A DNA stretch of 64,000 nt from Rostratula benghalensis (taxonomy: Eukaryota > Chordata > Aves > Charadriiformes > Rostratulidae). Below, piece after piece: positions 12,201-24,400 of this stretch (the first letter of the stretch is position 1; each line of letters opens with the position of its first letter). Made by a program: the position numbers and the translations under genes. Under the pieces are notes generated by a model, which ran no database searches, was not told the DNA's origin, and saw nothing but the letters and a program-made list of their open reading frames with translations. The DNA is taken from positions 361,100 to 425,099 of the forward strand of contig VXAI01000117.1 of the NCBI GenBank assembly GCA_013399305.1. Reading direction: 5' to 3'.

Positions 12201-15156
12201 TACCTGCTAAATCTGCTGTTTGCAACCTCTTTCTCTTGGCCTAACAGATCAGATGAGCAGCCAGGCAGTATTGCTGGCCAGCTTGGTACTGAGACACTTG
12301 GCAGAGATGCTGCAGGAAGAGATGAGTAACTCTTCCCTCTGAGAACGGTGAACAAATAACTCAGAGGGGTGCTAAGACTCCATACGCACGACAGGAGATC
12401 CTCCTCCGTCACAGGGACTGTAAAATTTAAGTCTGTCATCGGTTCTGAGCATTCATTTTTTCCAAGAGGTCCTCTTGTAAATCCACTAAACTTTGGTGGT
12501 CCCTTTATATTCACATTATCTACATTTTGTATCCCTTTGCTTACAGTTACTTTCTACTTTTTTTCTACATTTGCCTTGAGCAGTGGGGGAAAAAATTACA
12601 GGAGTAGCTGTGAATAAAAATAAGGAATCAGACTGTTGCAGCTGCACCATCCAAGTTGGCACATGGCTCAGGTAGTAGTTTGGGTCCTGGAAAATCTAAT
12701 TCTTATTTCAGAGATGCCTATTTCAGTGACAAGCAAACTTCTGTGGAAGAAATGTTGATTCCCATGCAGAGCACTAGATCAATTGTCATCCTTGTTGGCA
12801 AAAGGCTTTAAAATTTGGGGTACGCGAGCCCATCTAGAACTGAAGGTGTATGAGAGGGATTTCCATGCAGCTGTTAGGGCTGTGGTGAAATAAGCTTGTG
12901 GTGATCATGCAGGCTCTGACATTGTGATTACCACAAGCCTTGGTTGTCTTTCTACTTTCTAGAACATGAACATTTATACAATTTCAGTAAAAAATAGCGA
13001 TTCACAATGTATGGCAGTGATAAGACCACATCCAGATCAGGGGATATGGAATAACCAGGGAAAACCAGTGCAGTTAGTACCACTGTAGGGCAACGAGGAG
13101 AAGCAAAATGCTGCTCAAATTAGGTGACCACAGAGTTCTATTCTGCCTGTAAAATCTTTTAATCTCCCTTCAGCTGCAGAGCTGTAGCCAGAGGCTCTGG
13201 GTAAGCTCACCTCCCAGCTGTGGAGTGCAATCCCTCCAGCTGCTTTTGTCATCCCGCCTGGGTGCCAAGCAGGACACAGTGGCTCTGAAAGGCCAGAAGA
13301 GGCTGTGATTGCAGGTTGTGCTAATACTGCAGCATCTCTTAACCTTCCTGGCAGGGCAGCAGCTGCGGAAGCCCGTGCTGGCTGTGATCAGGCCCACCTC
13401 CTCTGCCCCTCCACAGAGCAGAGCCCAGGTGGCTCTCTCACTGCTCTCCCTATGACTATGCACATGTGGGAGCAATGAACATTTTCTTTTCTGGGCTGCG
13501 AATATGCTAAGCCAATAATCATTACACAAACAAGACAGAGTAATTATCTCATTAAACATACTGGCAGTATGCAGGCACCTCTGCCGTATTCTCTTGCCTC
13601 AAATGAGGCTCTGTAGGGAGAAGTCTTTCAAGGTGTCTTCCAGGAACAAACCATTCCTTCTGAAGGAAGTAATGTGTCAAAAAAATTTGTCAAATGTGTA
13701 TTTAAAACACTGTTTGTGGTCCGCTTTCCTGATAGTTTGTGAAAAATCCTGCCCCTGAGCAGCTCTTGTGTGTTTGACTCTATTCTGGGGAGTCCCAGCC
13801 TGTTTGAAGCACCATACCAATAAAAATATGTTTGTTGTTTTTGTGAAGAGCCATGGTGGGGACAAGGGAAAGCCACGCAGGCCGCTCTTCTGGCGACTCC
13901 TAAAACCAAGATCAGTTTAACCTTCTGTTGTTAAAAGTATGGGGGGTGCATTTAATGGAAGAGGAGTACTCTCATGCTTGGAGTTCAGTGGATGCAAGAC
14001 TGGGACCAAAAGGAGGTCAAATGAGGGCCAGAAGTAGTTTTAAAGTTCTTTTTCATTCATCTTTCAGGACTTCATAGGGAAGAATTTCTGTTTTCTGTTT
14101 GCATCATGATAAGTTACTCTGTCAGAAAATTGACACTGGAGAAATTGGTATTTGAATAACCATCTCCTGTCCTTCATGTTGGAATCCTGCAGGAGATACA
14201 ATGTGTTTGCATTTAGTGGTATACAAAATTATATATCACAAATGATTGGGCTGACGGACATAGTTGTGTGCTTCATTATAATTTACTTTTGTTCCTTGCA
14301 ACATTAAATGCTTGATACAATATTTAAAGTGCATTTTCAAAGCGCCATTAAGTACACCTTAGTTGCATTTTTTTGCTAACAAGATTGAATAGCCTCCATA
14401 TCTTGTTACAGTAGAGAATTACAAGCATCTGACTACACTACATTTTTTACTAGATGTTAATATATTTATTTTGGATATTTTTTAGCTGGTGCTGATCCTT
14501 GCTCAAATCACTGTGTTGGTACACTTGTGATGCTGGAGCTCGGGGTGGGAAGGAGTCCTCGGGAGTTAAGGAGGGGAAATGCCTTAAGACTTGATACACT
14601 GAAAATGCAGTGAGTACAATTACAGCCTCAATGAGACAGGATGCATTTTCTTTTGCTCTCACAAGCACTTCCCACTAGAAATTTGGGGTTTCTACATTTT
14701 GTGCTGATGACTCATCATTGTTATCAGGTCTGATACACGCTTCTGCTTCATCACGACTGAATGCTCCTTTAGTCTCTGACTGTTCCCAATGTGAATTTCT
14801 ATCTAGGGGAAGTTTGTAAGGTCCAAGTGCAATAATTTAGGCTTTAATAATATAAAACCTTCCATGACTGTGACTTCATGCCTGTCTAGAACCATAGTGT
14901 GGTGTAATTGGCATCAACCTTGGGAGCAAATGATGAAGGCCTCCGCCTAGGGACATGGAGGGTTAGCCACGGGTGTCTTCCTCCAGCTCTGCAACTAGAC
15001 TCCTGGGACAGACAGCAGTGCACCGTGTCATGAGGACAAGAGCATTCGATGTGTACAGGGCTCTACCCAGTATTAACTCTGAAAGAACTTAGAAAAATCA
15101 GACTTAGTTTTGACTTTCTATTTTGTTTGCTCTGCCTCTTTCTCTCTTTTTAAAAT

Positions 15157-15174
15157 TTTTATTTATTTATTTAT
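15157..15174. repeat. (TTTA)n microsatellite
   Basis: Four to five ATTT units, directly visible. Confidence 0.8.
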
Positions 15175-15839
15175 TATATTAGGCAGGTGCTATCGTATCT
15201 GGGATCTGTGGGCTCCTGAAGGGAATATTTTCAATTTCAGCAAAACTCTGAGTGTATTTTCTTTTAATGTCTGAATGTGTTCTTATTAATATCAGGAGTT
15301 AAAAGCTTTGTAAAAACTTTTTTCTTTATACAAACAGTAAAAAAAAAATAATCTACTTACTGATACTTATTTATACTACTTATTAATATTTATTTATACA
15401 TACATCACTCAGATTATGAGATAATACAGCCTTTAAATAGCCAGTTGGTTTTGTCACATTTTTGTGCCAAATAATTTGACACATTTTCCATAAACTCCCT
15501 GACATTTTTGCTCAAAAGAGTTAGTTTTCTTCATTCTTTGCTGCCAGACAGGTCATGTATCTTTTCAGGCTTGAAGAATTTCTATCAGCTATTTAAATGC
15601 AAGGCCACAAAGACAAAGCCAGACTCAGGCTGCAGCGGGCTGAACTGGGGTGATTCAGGACCAAAGGAGTTGCAGCACACAATTAAACAGTAACTGTGCC
15701 CGGCTCCAGAGACTTTATGTTTTGTAGTGTAAAATATTTGCTTTACAATGAAAAAGGGGTATAGATGCAGTTATCAGAGACAGTACGTGAACAAGGATGT
15801 TGGAAACTCTTACCAAGTGACACTTTTAAAAGTTTTTTT

Positions 15840-16260
15840 TCCTACTACGTAGGCAGGGAACATGACTAAAGATGGCTGCTGCCACTTCCCTGCTGCTGAG
15901 GGAAGAGGATGATGCATCCCGGCTTCCCAGTTCTCGGTGCCGGGAGGGAAAGAAAGGGCAGAGCTGGGCATCGGTCTCTCCTTGGCGCTAATGGCAGCCG
16001 CCTTTGCTTTTACTCCCTGCAGCTGGGCTCAGAGCCAAGGGAATTATATACAGCCATGGCTGTGCGCTGAAAGAGGAGGAGGAGAAGGAGGTGGTAGGGT
16101 AATCTTTCCCAGGGCTTCCCGCACCTCTCTCCGATGTTTTCAGCAGCAAGTTTCTCTTCGCCTCATCGTGAGGCTCCCCAGCTCCTGTCCCGCGGCTCGC
16201 GGTACTAAAACGGGAGAGGAGAAGACTCGATTAGCCCAGTTTTAGGGCCAGTGAAAGAAA
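15840..16260. promoter_or_regulatory. Small GC-richer islet, candidate alternative promoter
   Basis: A locally GC-raised stretch 2.1 kb upstream of the first visible RFX4 exon. It contains an ATG at 15872-15874 in good context (aagATGg) opening a 39-codon frame that ends at TAA 15989-15991. The bases around that ATG (aagatggctgctgcc) also resemble a YY1 site. A TATA-like ttatatac lies near 16045. No donor in the phase needed by the 18340 exon was found in the short frame, so it is not called as an RFX4 start exon. A role as a 5' UTR exon or promoter is possible. Confidence 0.25.
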
Positions 16261-18339
16261 TCTGGCACGAAGCAGCCATCTCGTCGTGTTGGCCTTTAAA
16301 CAAGGAGGTGCTACACCCCCACCCGATGCAGCTGAGGCGCAGCGTGAGAAGGGAAAGCCTCGAAGTCTGAGTCGCCACAGGCTTGTGGGTCAGTAACCGA
16401 GCAGGAGCCGATTAGACAGCATGGTCCTCGCTGGCAACTGTTAACGCTGTGGTTTCAGCAGCTTTGAAGTGATTCTTACACAAGGCCATGTGGAATTCAA
16501 TGGGCAAAGAAACATGCTGAAAAATCTATTGGCGACAAGAGTTATTTGTGCTGATTTTTTTGGAGAAGTACCTCAAAGGAGAGGGCCATAGCGAAGACGC
16601 AGTGTGGTAGTGGGGCTTCGCAGGTGCAAGGCAGATTGATGGTGCACGAGGAAGGCACACACAGGGACCTGCTTGTATCAATAACGGCAGCACCTGCATT
16701 GATTGCCGTAGGGAAAACAGGCAGAGGGAAGGGAATGGCCTGGAGCTGCCACAAGCTCTCTTACACTGCCCGAAAACCAGAAGTGCACAAAGCAACAGTA
16801 CCTGGAGCCTTGTGGCAGGGCCTGGAGATCAACCCTGAAGGGCTCTCAGCAGACCTTTCTGAAGCCCTGCCCAGATGCCTTTGCCCTTTTGGTTGTGTGG
16901 CAGTGCAGAGTGCGTGTACAGGGGCATATACACAAGTTTGTGCAACTGTCTGGGTTTAAAAAGCACTTTTTCCGCAGGACGTGTTTGGTTGTGACTATTC
17001 ATACATTTATTTAATTGGCATCAACTGCTGAAATGAAGTCATAGCAACTTTTACCTTCTATAAATCAGATAGGCAAGAGTGTCTTTCCCAAGACGGTGAG
17101 GTTCTGCTCTCCCTTCAAGTCTGCTACTGGGATGGGCTTTCTCCGGCTGGCAGGCTGTGAGGGGGGAGGGTGGGTGGCTTATGGAAAGGAATCTGCAGCC
17201 ATTTCCATGTCTTTGAAGGTGTTTCTGGCTCTGGCAGTTTGCTGACAGCCAGGCCTGTTTCCCCTTAGTTCTTGTGCATCTCGTCGCGCAGTGGGGTTGT
17301 TTCCTGTCATGACTTGTGAGGTTACCTTGCAGCCTTCCCACCTGTCCCTTCCTTTTCTTGCTTTGACCACAGGAAGCTCTGTGATCATAAGTTCATTTCT
17401 GCCCACGTTCATGCCCTTGACAAATAATCCTCTGAGGGAGGTCAGTTTATTGAAGCAAGATCCAGGGTCTCCAGGCAAACTCAAGGACTCGTATTTTGTC
17501 CAAGTAAACACATAGGAAGGTGCAACTTTTTGCCCTGAAGAGCTGTAACAGCAAATTTTGCTGAGCTTGATGCATCCTCTAAAGTCACCGTGAAATGTAT
17601 GTTACAGGCTTTCAGAAAGAAGAACAGTAGAGTCAAATCAGTATAATGCTGTACCTCAGCTGACTGGCAGGAATAAGTTGGAAGTGAGAAAAAGGGAGGA
17701 CAGGAATGGTTGAGTACCCACCACGGAGTGACAAAGATTCAAGTAGCTCAGTAGTTGCTGGTTTGCTACGTCAGGCTTGTACCGGCATGGAAAAGATCTC
17801 AACAGGGTCTGGGACTCCACCAGGGTGAATGGGGTCATAGGACTGGACTTCAGAGAGCACAGTTTGAGCCCTGCTGTAGCAAAAATTCACATGAATGATT
17901 GATTTTTACACATGTGAAGAGTCCTTTCAAAACCAGTGGAAATGCTCCAGTACATGAGTCTTTGCCAGACTAAGACTTTGAAACACACAAATCGCATTAT
18001 TTTCTGTTGCCCATCTAAGTTGATTTTTTTATTTTAAATATAGTATGTGATGAGAAGGGGAGAGAATATCCTGAGGAGCTTTGTGATGGGCATGGGAGCG
18101 TTTCAGCCTCTGTGGTTTAAAAATAAACAAAGAAAAAATGAAACTAAAAAGCAACAGCTAAGTTGGAAAGCAAGAAAATATTTTCTTGCTAAATAGCCTC
18201 AGACTGACCATGTTTTAACAGAAATGCTACAGAACACCATCTGTTGAAAAACGGTGTTTTATTTAGATTTATGTTGAAAGTCTATTTTTTATGCAAAGAC
18301 AAACACACACAAAAAAAGAGCATCTTTGTTCTTTTGCAG
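16261..18339. other. Non-coding interval before the first visible RFX4 exon
   Basis: About 2 kb with no recognisable exon or repeat. Open frames here are under 115 codons, overlap on both strands and have no family resemblance. Confidence 0.5.
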
Positions 18340-18426
18340 AGAGTTGGATTGAACGATGTCTCAATGAAAGTGAAAACAAACGTTATTCCAGTCACACCTC
18401 TCTGGGGAATGTTTCTAATGATGAAA
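18340..18426 (+). CDS. RFX4: RFX4 coding exon (first one in the window; N-terminal tail)
   Basis: The acceptor is cttttgcag and the donor is a strong gtaagt. The exon has 87 nt: two bases finishing a Glu codon, 28 whole codons starting [17 protein letters not shown], then one base carried over. It encodes the polar N-terminal tail that precedes the DNA-binding domain; no catalytic or binding motif is expected here. The exon enters in phase 1, so it needs an upstream exon ending in G. In known RFX4 isoforms several alternative first exons splice to this common exon. I could not find one of them in the 18.3 kb upstream, so the start codon probably lies outside the window. Confidence 0.95.
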
Positions 18427-21400
18427 GTAAGTAACAGGTCATTCATTTAAAATGAGTCTGAATGTGCCCAAGTGCTGATTTATTGCTATATGATGCTATA
18501 TTTTGGTGATATTTTTAGAACTCTGTAGTTTGAAGAGTCAACTCACTTGACACATCCAGTAGTTTGTTTTGTTTTGTTTTCTGGAATATTTGCTACTTGG
18601 CATTATTTAAAATTACGTAACACTATCTATTAGTTAAAACAACCAGAAGAATTTGTGTAATTAAATAAAGGTTGGATGACCTCTAATACGTGCTGTTAGT
18701 ATTAGCTCATGAGTAAAGCCATCTGTTTTGCTTTTCACTGGTGTACATCGTGCAGTTGAAACACATATAAATCGTGCTGTGTTTCAATAATACTATATCA
18801 AATCATACATTTAAATTTTTTACTTTAAAAATTAAACATCATCAGGTTTTTGTTTGTTTTTTTTTTTTAAATCCCATATTAACCATGATACTGCTTGCTT
18901 TTCAGTCATAAAGAGGGAACAGTTATAATTCTAGCTGATTTTAAAATAGGTATTTTTTCTTATCTCTTCTACTTACGGTAAGTTTAAAACTTGAACAGCA
19001 GGTAATTAAAAATACCCCAGAATACCTTAAAATAACTTTATTGTTGCTTTTTAAAATCATAAGACAATTTTTAGTTTCACATTTACTTTCCCTGTTCGTG
19101 CAATCTCTATTCTACTTAATTTGCCTACAGCAAAATACTCTTCATGTCTTCCTCTCTGTAACTCATATGTTCATATTACAGGTTATTAAGATAGACTGAA
19201 TTCTTTAATTTGGAAAGACTCACAGTCTTATAATATTCAAGCACATAAGTTTGGAAAATATATTTTTAATCACTTCTTAAATGCTGAATGTCCTTTTAAT
19301 ATTTTTTGCATTTTAAAAGAACTACTTTATTTTAATGTCACAGTAAAATTACATGCCTCACAGTACAGGATTTTAGTGAATCAAGCGATTTGCTATATTG
19401 AGGCCATACTCTTATTTGTCCAGGGTTCAGTTTTGAGGCAACATCTCTTCTGCAGGACAATGGTATTTATTCATGACTCCTAAGCTAAGGAAGGTCAATA
19501 AGAATCCTTAAAGACAAGCAATAAAACCTGGATGTGTTTGGGGGTTTTGGTTTTTAAAGATTAAGGAACTATAATTTTCTCTTTAAAAATAAAACCTTAG
19601 TGAATTTTGGTGAGTTGTAGTGAAAACCAAAAAGCATCTGCTTGTTAATTTGCATCTTACTCTTCTGTTGAAAAAACAGTGCTTAAAAAAAGAGGCTTGA
19701 TTTAACTGACATTTGCCTTGGGGAAAACACTTATCTTTTTCAATCATACTTACTCAGTTACAACAACTATGCTCCTATGTTTCTCCAAGAGTTTTAAAAA
19801 AATCCCACTATTTTAAAGGCATGGAATATACATGCTAATGAGCCTGAATCTTATTTATGGATACATATAAGTAAGAGACAAGGTAGCTTCTTACTATAAT
19901 TTCATTTTAGCTAAGGGCAAATCAATTTTGAGAACAGTCAGAACAGAACCTGGATTGCAGGGGCTAAGGAGGAAGAGGCTATTCCTCTGAAACGTGTGGA
20001 GCTACCTGAACTAAGGGAAGGATTTTATCTGTATAAAGCTATTCGTGACATAACCCGTTAGCTCCTTAGTGGTTTGTAGACATATGCAGGCAGCACTGAA
20101 AAGTACAGGACTCCCGTATTTATCTCTGCAGTAGAAAGCAGAACTTCAATTTCACCTTAGTTATGACAAACCTACTAACATCAACCTGTTAGAAAGAGGT
20201 GTTCTAATGCAGGTCTTCACTCTGTGGGTGTTCCACTTACTGTATTTAAGGTAGCATGCCTAAATTGATGCTGAGCGTAGCTCCTATTTTCTCCATGTCT
20301 TGCTCCAAGAAGCAAGCGATCCCTCAGGCTGGAACTAAAGCAAGACAGCAGAGCTAGAAGATAGTACTGAGAGATCAGGAAAAGCCACAAATGTATGCAC
20401 AAAGTGCAAGACAGAACTCTATTCTGGTGGCTTTGAAGCAGAATTTTGAAAGGAGAAAGACAGAGCTCTTAGCAAAGAAAAGGAAAGAAGTTTCCGTGAT
20501 GTATCTGGGAGCCAAGACATACTATTTTTCCAGTACATAGATTATGCCAGTTTTGAATCTCTTCAAAGGCCTCTTTCTTGCTAAGAGCTTTACTTGCAAC
20601 TAAGCCATTACCTGCTGTCAGCTTGGGATGAGTACCGGCTTTCCTACCTAACCAAATACCTTGAAGAAATATTTCCTTGGAATGCTGGTAGTCCTACTGG
20701 CAGTGGAGTGAACATATTAGACCTGCTCCTAGCAAGTGGGTTTCTCCCTGAGGTGCTCTATAGCTGCTGTACGTGTGAACACCTCCAGCTGTGCATCAGG
20801 GCTTTTCCTTGTGCCTTCAAGTCTTTTTGCATCTGTCACAGAAGAATTGCCAGCGCTGTTCTTTGGTAGTGCCTTGAAGTGAGACCTTGTTGTGTGATGT
20901 CTTTATTTCCTTTTTCCTATAATATAGATAACATTTTAAAAGGTATGGGTTCATTTTAATCTACAGTGTTGTTCTGCAAAAGACATAAAATGACAGGCCA
21001 AAAAGTAAGGAAAGACGATATTCCTTACCTCTTTCATGCTGTACAAACAGATCTGGGTTCAGATCCGAGTTGAGTTACACAAAACATTCCATGATCAATA
21101 GGGAAGACGGTATGTGCCACGCAACCAACTAAAACATACGGAATAGGTATATTTATTCATTTCTGCTACTCCATTATCTCATGAGATTGTATTGTTAAAC
21201 TGTACAAGGTAGAATAAAGTGCTTGTATATGTAATACTGAAGTTCCATTCCTATACCATGTGTTATTCTTTCCATCTATTTTTATTAAATAAGTGAAAGC
21301 TTTTGAAAAATAAATATTTTAGCCAACACCTGGTCAAAATGAGAAACATTTTGGAAGATAGCAGATCTATTGGCAGAAAATACGCACAAAAAGCTTCCTT

Positions 21401-24400
21401 TTTTCTTGTACAGAGACTTGATTTTGGAGGAGGCGAGCAGTAACTCTGAAAGTTTTACTTTTGTTGAAAACCCAGTTATTCAATGGGTAATATTTTGATG
21501 GAAAATTGTGCTTAAAGATTTTTTTTTTAAATAAGTTCAAGGTCCATCATTATTCTTCTTAGTTTTAAGGGACTGTTAATGGAGGATGCTGAAGGGGCTT
21601 GAAGAAGGATCCCCAGGAATTAGACGTACTTGAGGAGATTTGAATTACAGCTTATGATCTTATTGTTAGTTTCTGTTATTAAAAAAAATCTTTACATGAT
21701 TATGGCTGGCTTGTAGTGTGTCTGAGGGCAGGTTAGGTAAAGCACCTGCTTATGGGTGCTTATTCTTAATGTGAGTGGAAAAACAGCTGGAGGAGAGATG
21801 GAAGGGATTGTAGAAACTCTAAGAATGTATAATTTACCCTTATAGTGCCACATATCCAGGGAAAAATGCAGTCTAGTTAGTGCAAGTGAAAGCTATCTAA
21901 TAACAAACTTTTGAATACTAGATCCTTTATATCAAGAAAGATAAACAAAAAGTTTATTCTGGGACGGGGGGATTAGTACCTCTTGGTTTCACAGGTAGAT
22001 GTTGTTTAGGATTTCTGCACCTTAGTTAGATGAGTGGTTATTTAGATCTGTGGCTTTTCATTTTACATGTCCCTAGCAATTTCCAGGCGAGGTAGAAAGA
22101 ATTGTGTAGTGAATTTAAAACAGTGGATGATACAGGCTTTGGCTCTGACATGGAAAATACTGATTAAGAAAATAGATGAGTTCCACCTGGGAAGCAATAA
22201 CCTTAATTTGAACAAGATGATGGCGGGGCCCAGGAGGAGGACTGGGCCCCCACAGGCTGCTAAAACATACCTAAAGGTGGCAGCTTTGGTGGTTATACCT
22301 TGCTGTGGCATCTCCCTCCACACCATGGCAAAGCCCTGAATCCCTCCTGTTGGTAGAAAGGCACTGCGGTGCCTTGTGGTAGGGGTCCCCCTTGGCAAGG
22401 CCTGTGCACCCCCATGACTGCCAGCTGTAATTTTCATTACTAAACCAGGAGAAGTTTCATCACCTTACCTCCCCTCCACCACTTCAGCCACCACTTTATC
22501 TCCTTGCAATGTTTAGTTCAGACATATCATTTGTAACTAGTCCCCCTTCACTTTTATCTCAGGAATGCTTGGGAGGCCACTGGCCACTGGGCACCCATAG
22601 GGCCTTGGCAAGCTTGACCAGCCTACTTGTGGGTGAAGGAAACTGCAGCAGCCTCCTTTGCTCCTGCAGCAGTGTCCCAGGCTCAGGGAGCTGCCATAAC
22701 TCCCTCCCAGCCCTGCTGCCTACTTTTTTCCCTGGCTGGGATGATGGGGAGGCCACAGCAGGACGCAGGACTTGACCAAGCTCTGGTCAGGCTGGCTGCC
22801 TTTTGCCCCTCCAGAGTGACTACAGGGCCCTCCCAGCAGGTGCTCTCCCACCTCCAAGCTTGGCTCTCTTGTCCTCTGTCACCTGGAAAACCGTGAATTC
22901 CCAGCCAGAAGGCTCTTCCCACCACCAAGCAGGGCAGACATGGCTGCCCCCTCCTTCTCAGGGAAGGCTGGAGTCAGTCGTGCCCTTACAATGTTGGTGC
23001 TGTCAGTTAAGGACAAGGAGGGAAAAAAGGGTCGGTGTTGAGGGGGGACAGCCCTGACTATTTTAGCCATCCAGTGGTTTAAATCTGTGCTGCATGGCTC
23101 TGCCTCCCACTATGGGTATGGTTTTGTCCCACTGCCGATGAGGCCGGGGGCTGTTGTCGAGCCTCAGCGGCCAGCAGCAGCCATGGCTGCTCGGCATTCA
23201 AGCCCTGTGTGCCGAAGGCTTGTTGCGTGCCGACCGTTTGTTTAGGAGAAACAAATGAAAAACACAATTTAAAAGCGATTTGAAATGTGTATGTTGGTCC
23301 TATGCACTGAATAAAAGCGGGCCCCTGAAAGGCAGGGAAGGAGTGTGGGGTCTAATAATTAGAGGCCTATTGTCATGCAGATGAAGAATAGGGGCTGCCC
23401 CACAGTGTCCGAGGGGAACTGTAAATCTGGATTTTCCTGACATTCAGGGGACCAGCCTTGCAGGCTAAAGAATGTTCAGTTAACACAGCTCGCTCTCTAT
23501 GTAATGGAAGGAATATTTGGGGAGCGAGGGCTGAAGATGCTGTTATCCAAAGGAGGGTTTTATTTCTGTGCACTGGTTCTCAGGACTGCACAAAAGGCCT
23601 CTCAATGGGGTCTGATGTTCGGAGGAGATAGCCCACTTCCCTTAAGATTCAGCATCATAAAGACTCACTTAAATAACTTCTAAAAGTTAATTGTATGTAG
23701 CAATGAAACTTGGAGCGTGTGGCATACAGATGCAGTGGTTTACCTTGTTGTTTAGGTATCAAAGCGACCTATACAATGTTTTTATCAGGGACAAAATTGT
23801 TTGTTGTATCAAACACAGTTTAATATTTTTGTATTTCCCCAAGAATACCCTACTGGAGACGCTGATTGCACTTCATGCTCGGCTTTCACTTAGGAAAGTT
23901 TTATGTGCTTCACAAATCACAATTTCATAGGAATTTTTGACATGTGTTTCTTTTTTTTTTTTAAAGACCTATTGTGAACTGGGAAAACTCCAGTATTTTA
24001 AAACAGTTTTGTTTTCATTCTCTTTTTATTTATCTATCTTTTATTCAAATTTTTGGAAATTCAGCAAAACAGAGAGTTACCTTGGAAACAATTAATAAAG
24101 ATTACTATCAGAAAAATTATCTGAAAAGAAATAAAATGTATTATGGAATGTTTTTAATTTCAGTTTTTCTCGTTCAGAATTAATCTTTGCAATGATGCCA
24201 ATGATGTTTGCAAGCTTTATTGTCTTAAAGCAATACATAGAGATGTTAGCTTAGGGAGCATCATTATTTACATTTCCACAATTTAGCTAATATTTTAGGA
24301 AAGCTTTGACACTTGAGAAGATTATTTTTAAATCAGATAATTCCCTACCAGTTTACAAATGCCTGAGTAATTCCTACTGAAATTACATAGTACTTTTTTA

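Larger units (their letters stand above)
3116..15839. other. Non-coding DNA upstream of the first visible RFX4 exon
   Basis: 12.7 kb of AT-rich sequence, interpreted as intron of a longer RFX4 transcript or as 5' flank. No coding exon was recognised. Visible content: a possible ancient amniote repeat at 3236-3300, a (GT)n tract at 5603-5619, homopolymers at 6923-6938 and 8440-8458, (AAAAT)n at 9209-9230, and (TTTA)n at 15157-15174. The GC-richer stretches 7590-8130 and 13160-13450 contain no splice-bounded open frame that I can defend. Confidence 0.5.

Noticed and set aside
15872..15991. 39-codon frame starting in good context, considered as an RFX4 start exon
   Set aside because: The only GT donors inside it are in the wrong phase for the 18340 exon. 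It is kept only as a possible promoter or short upstream frame.
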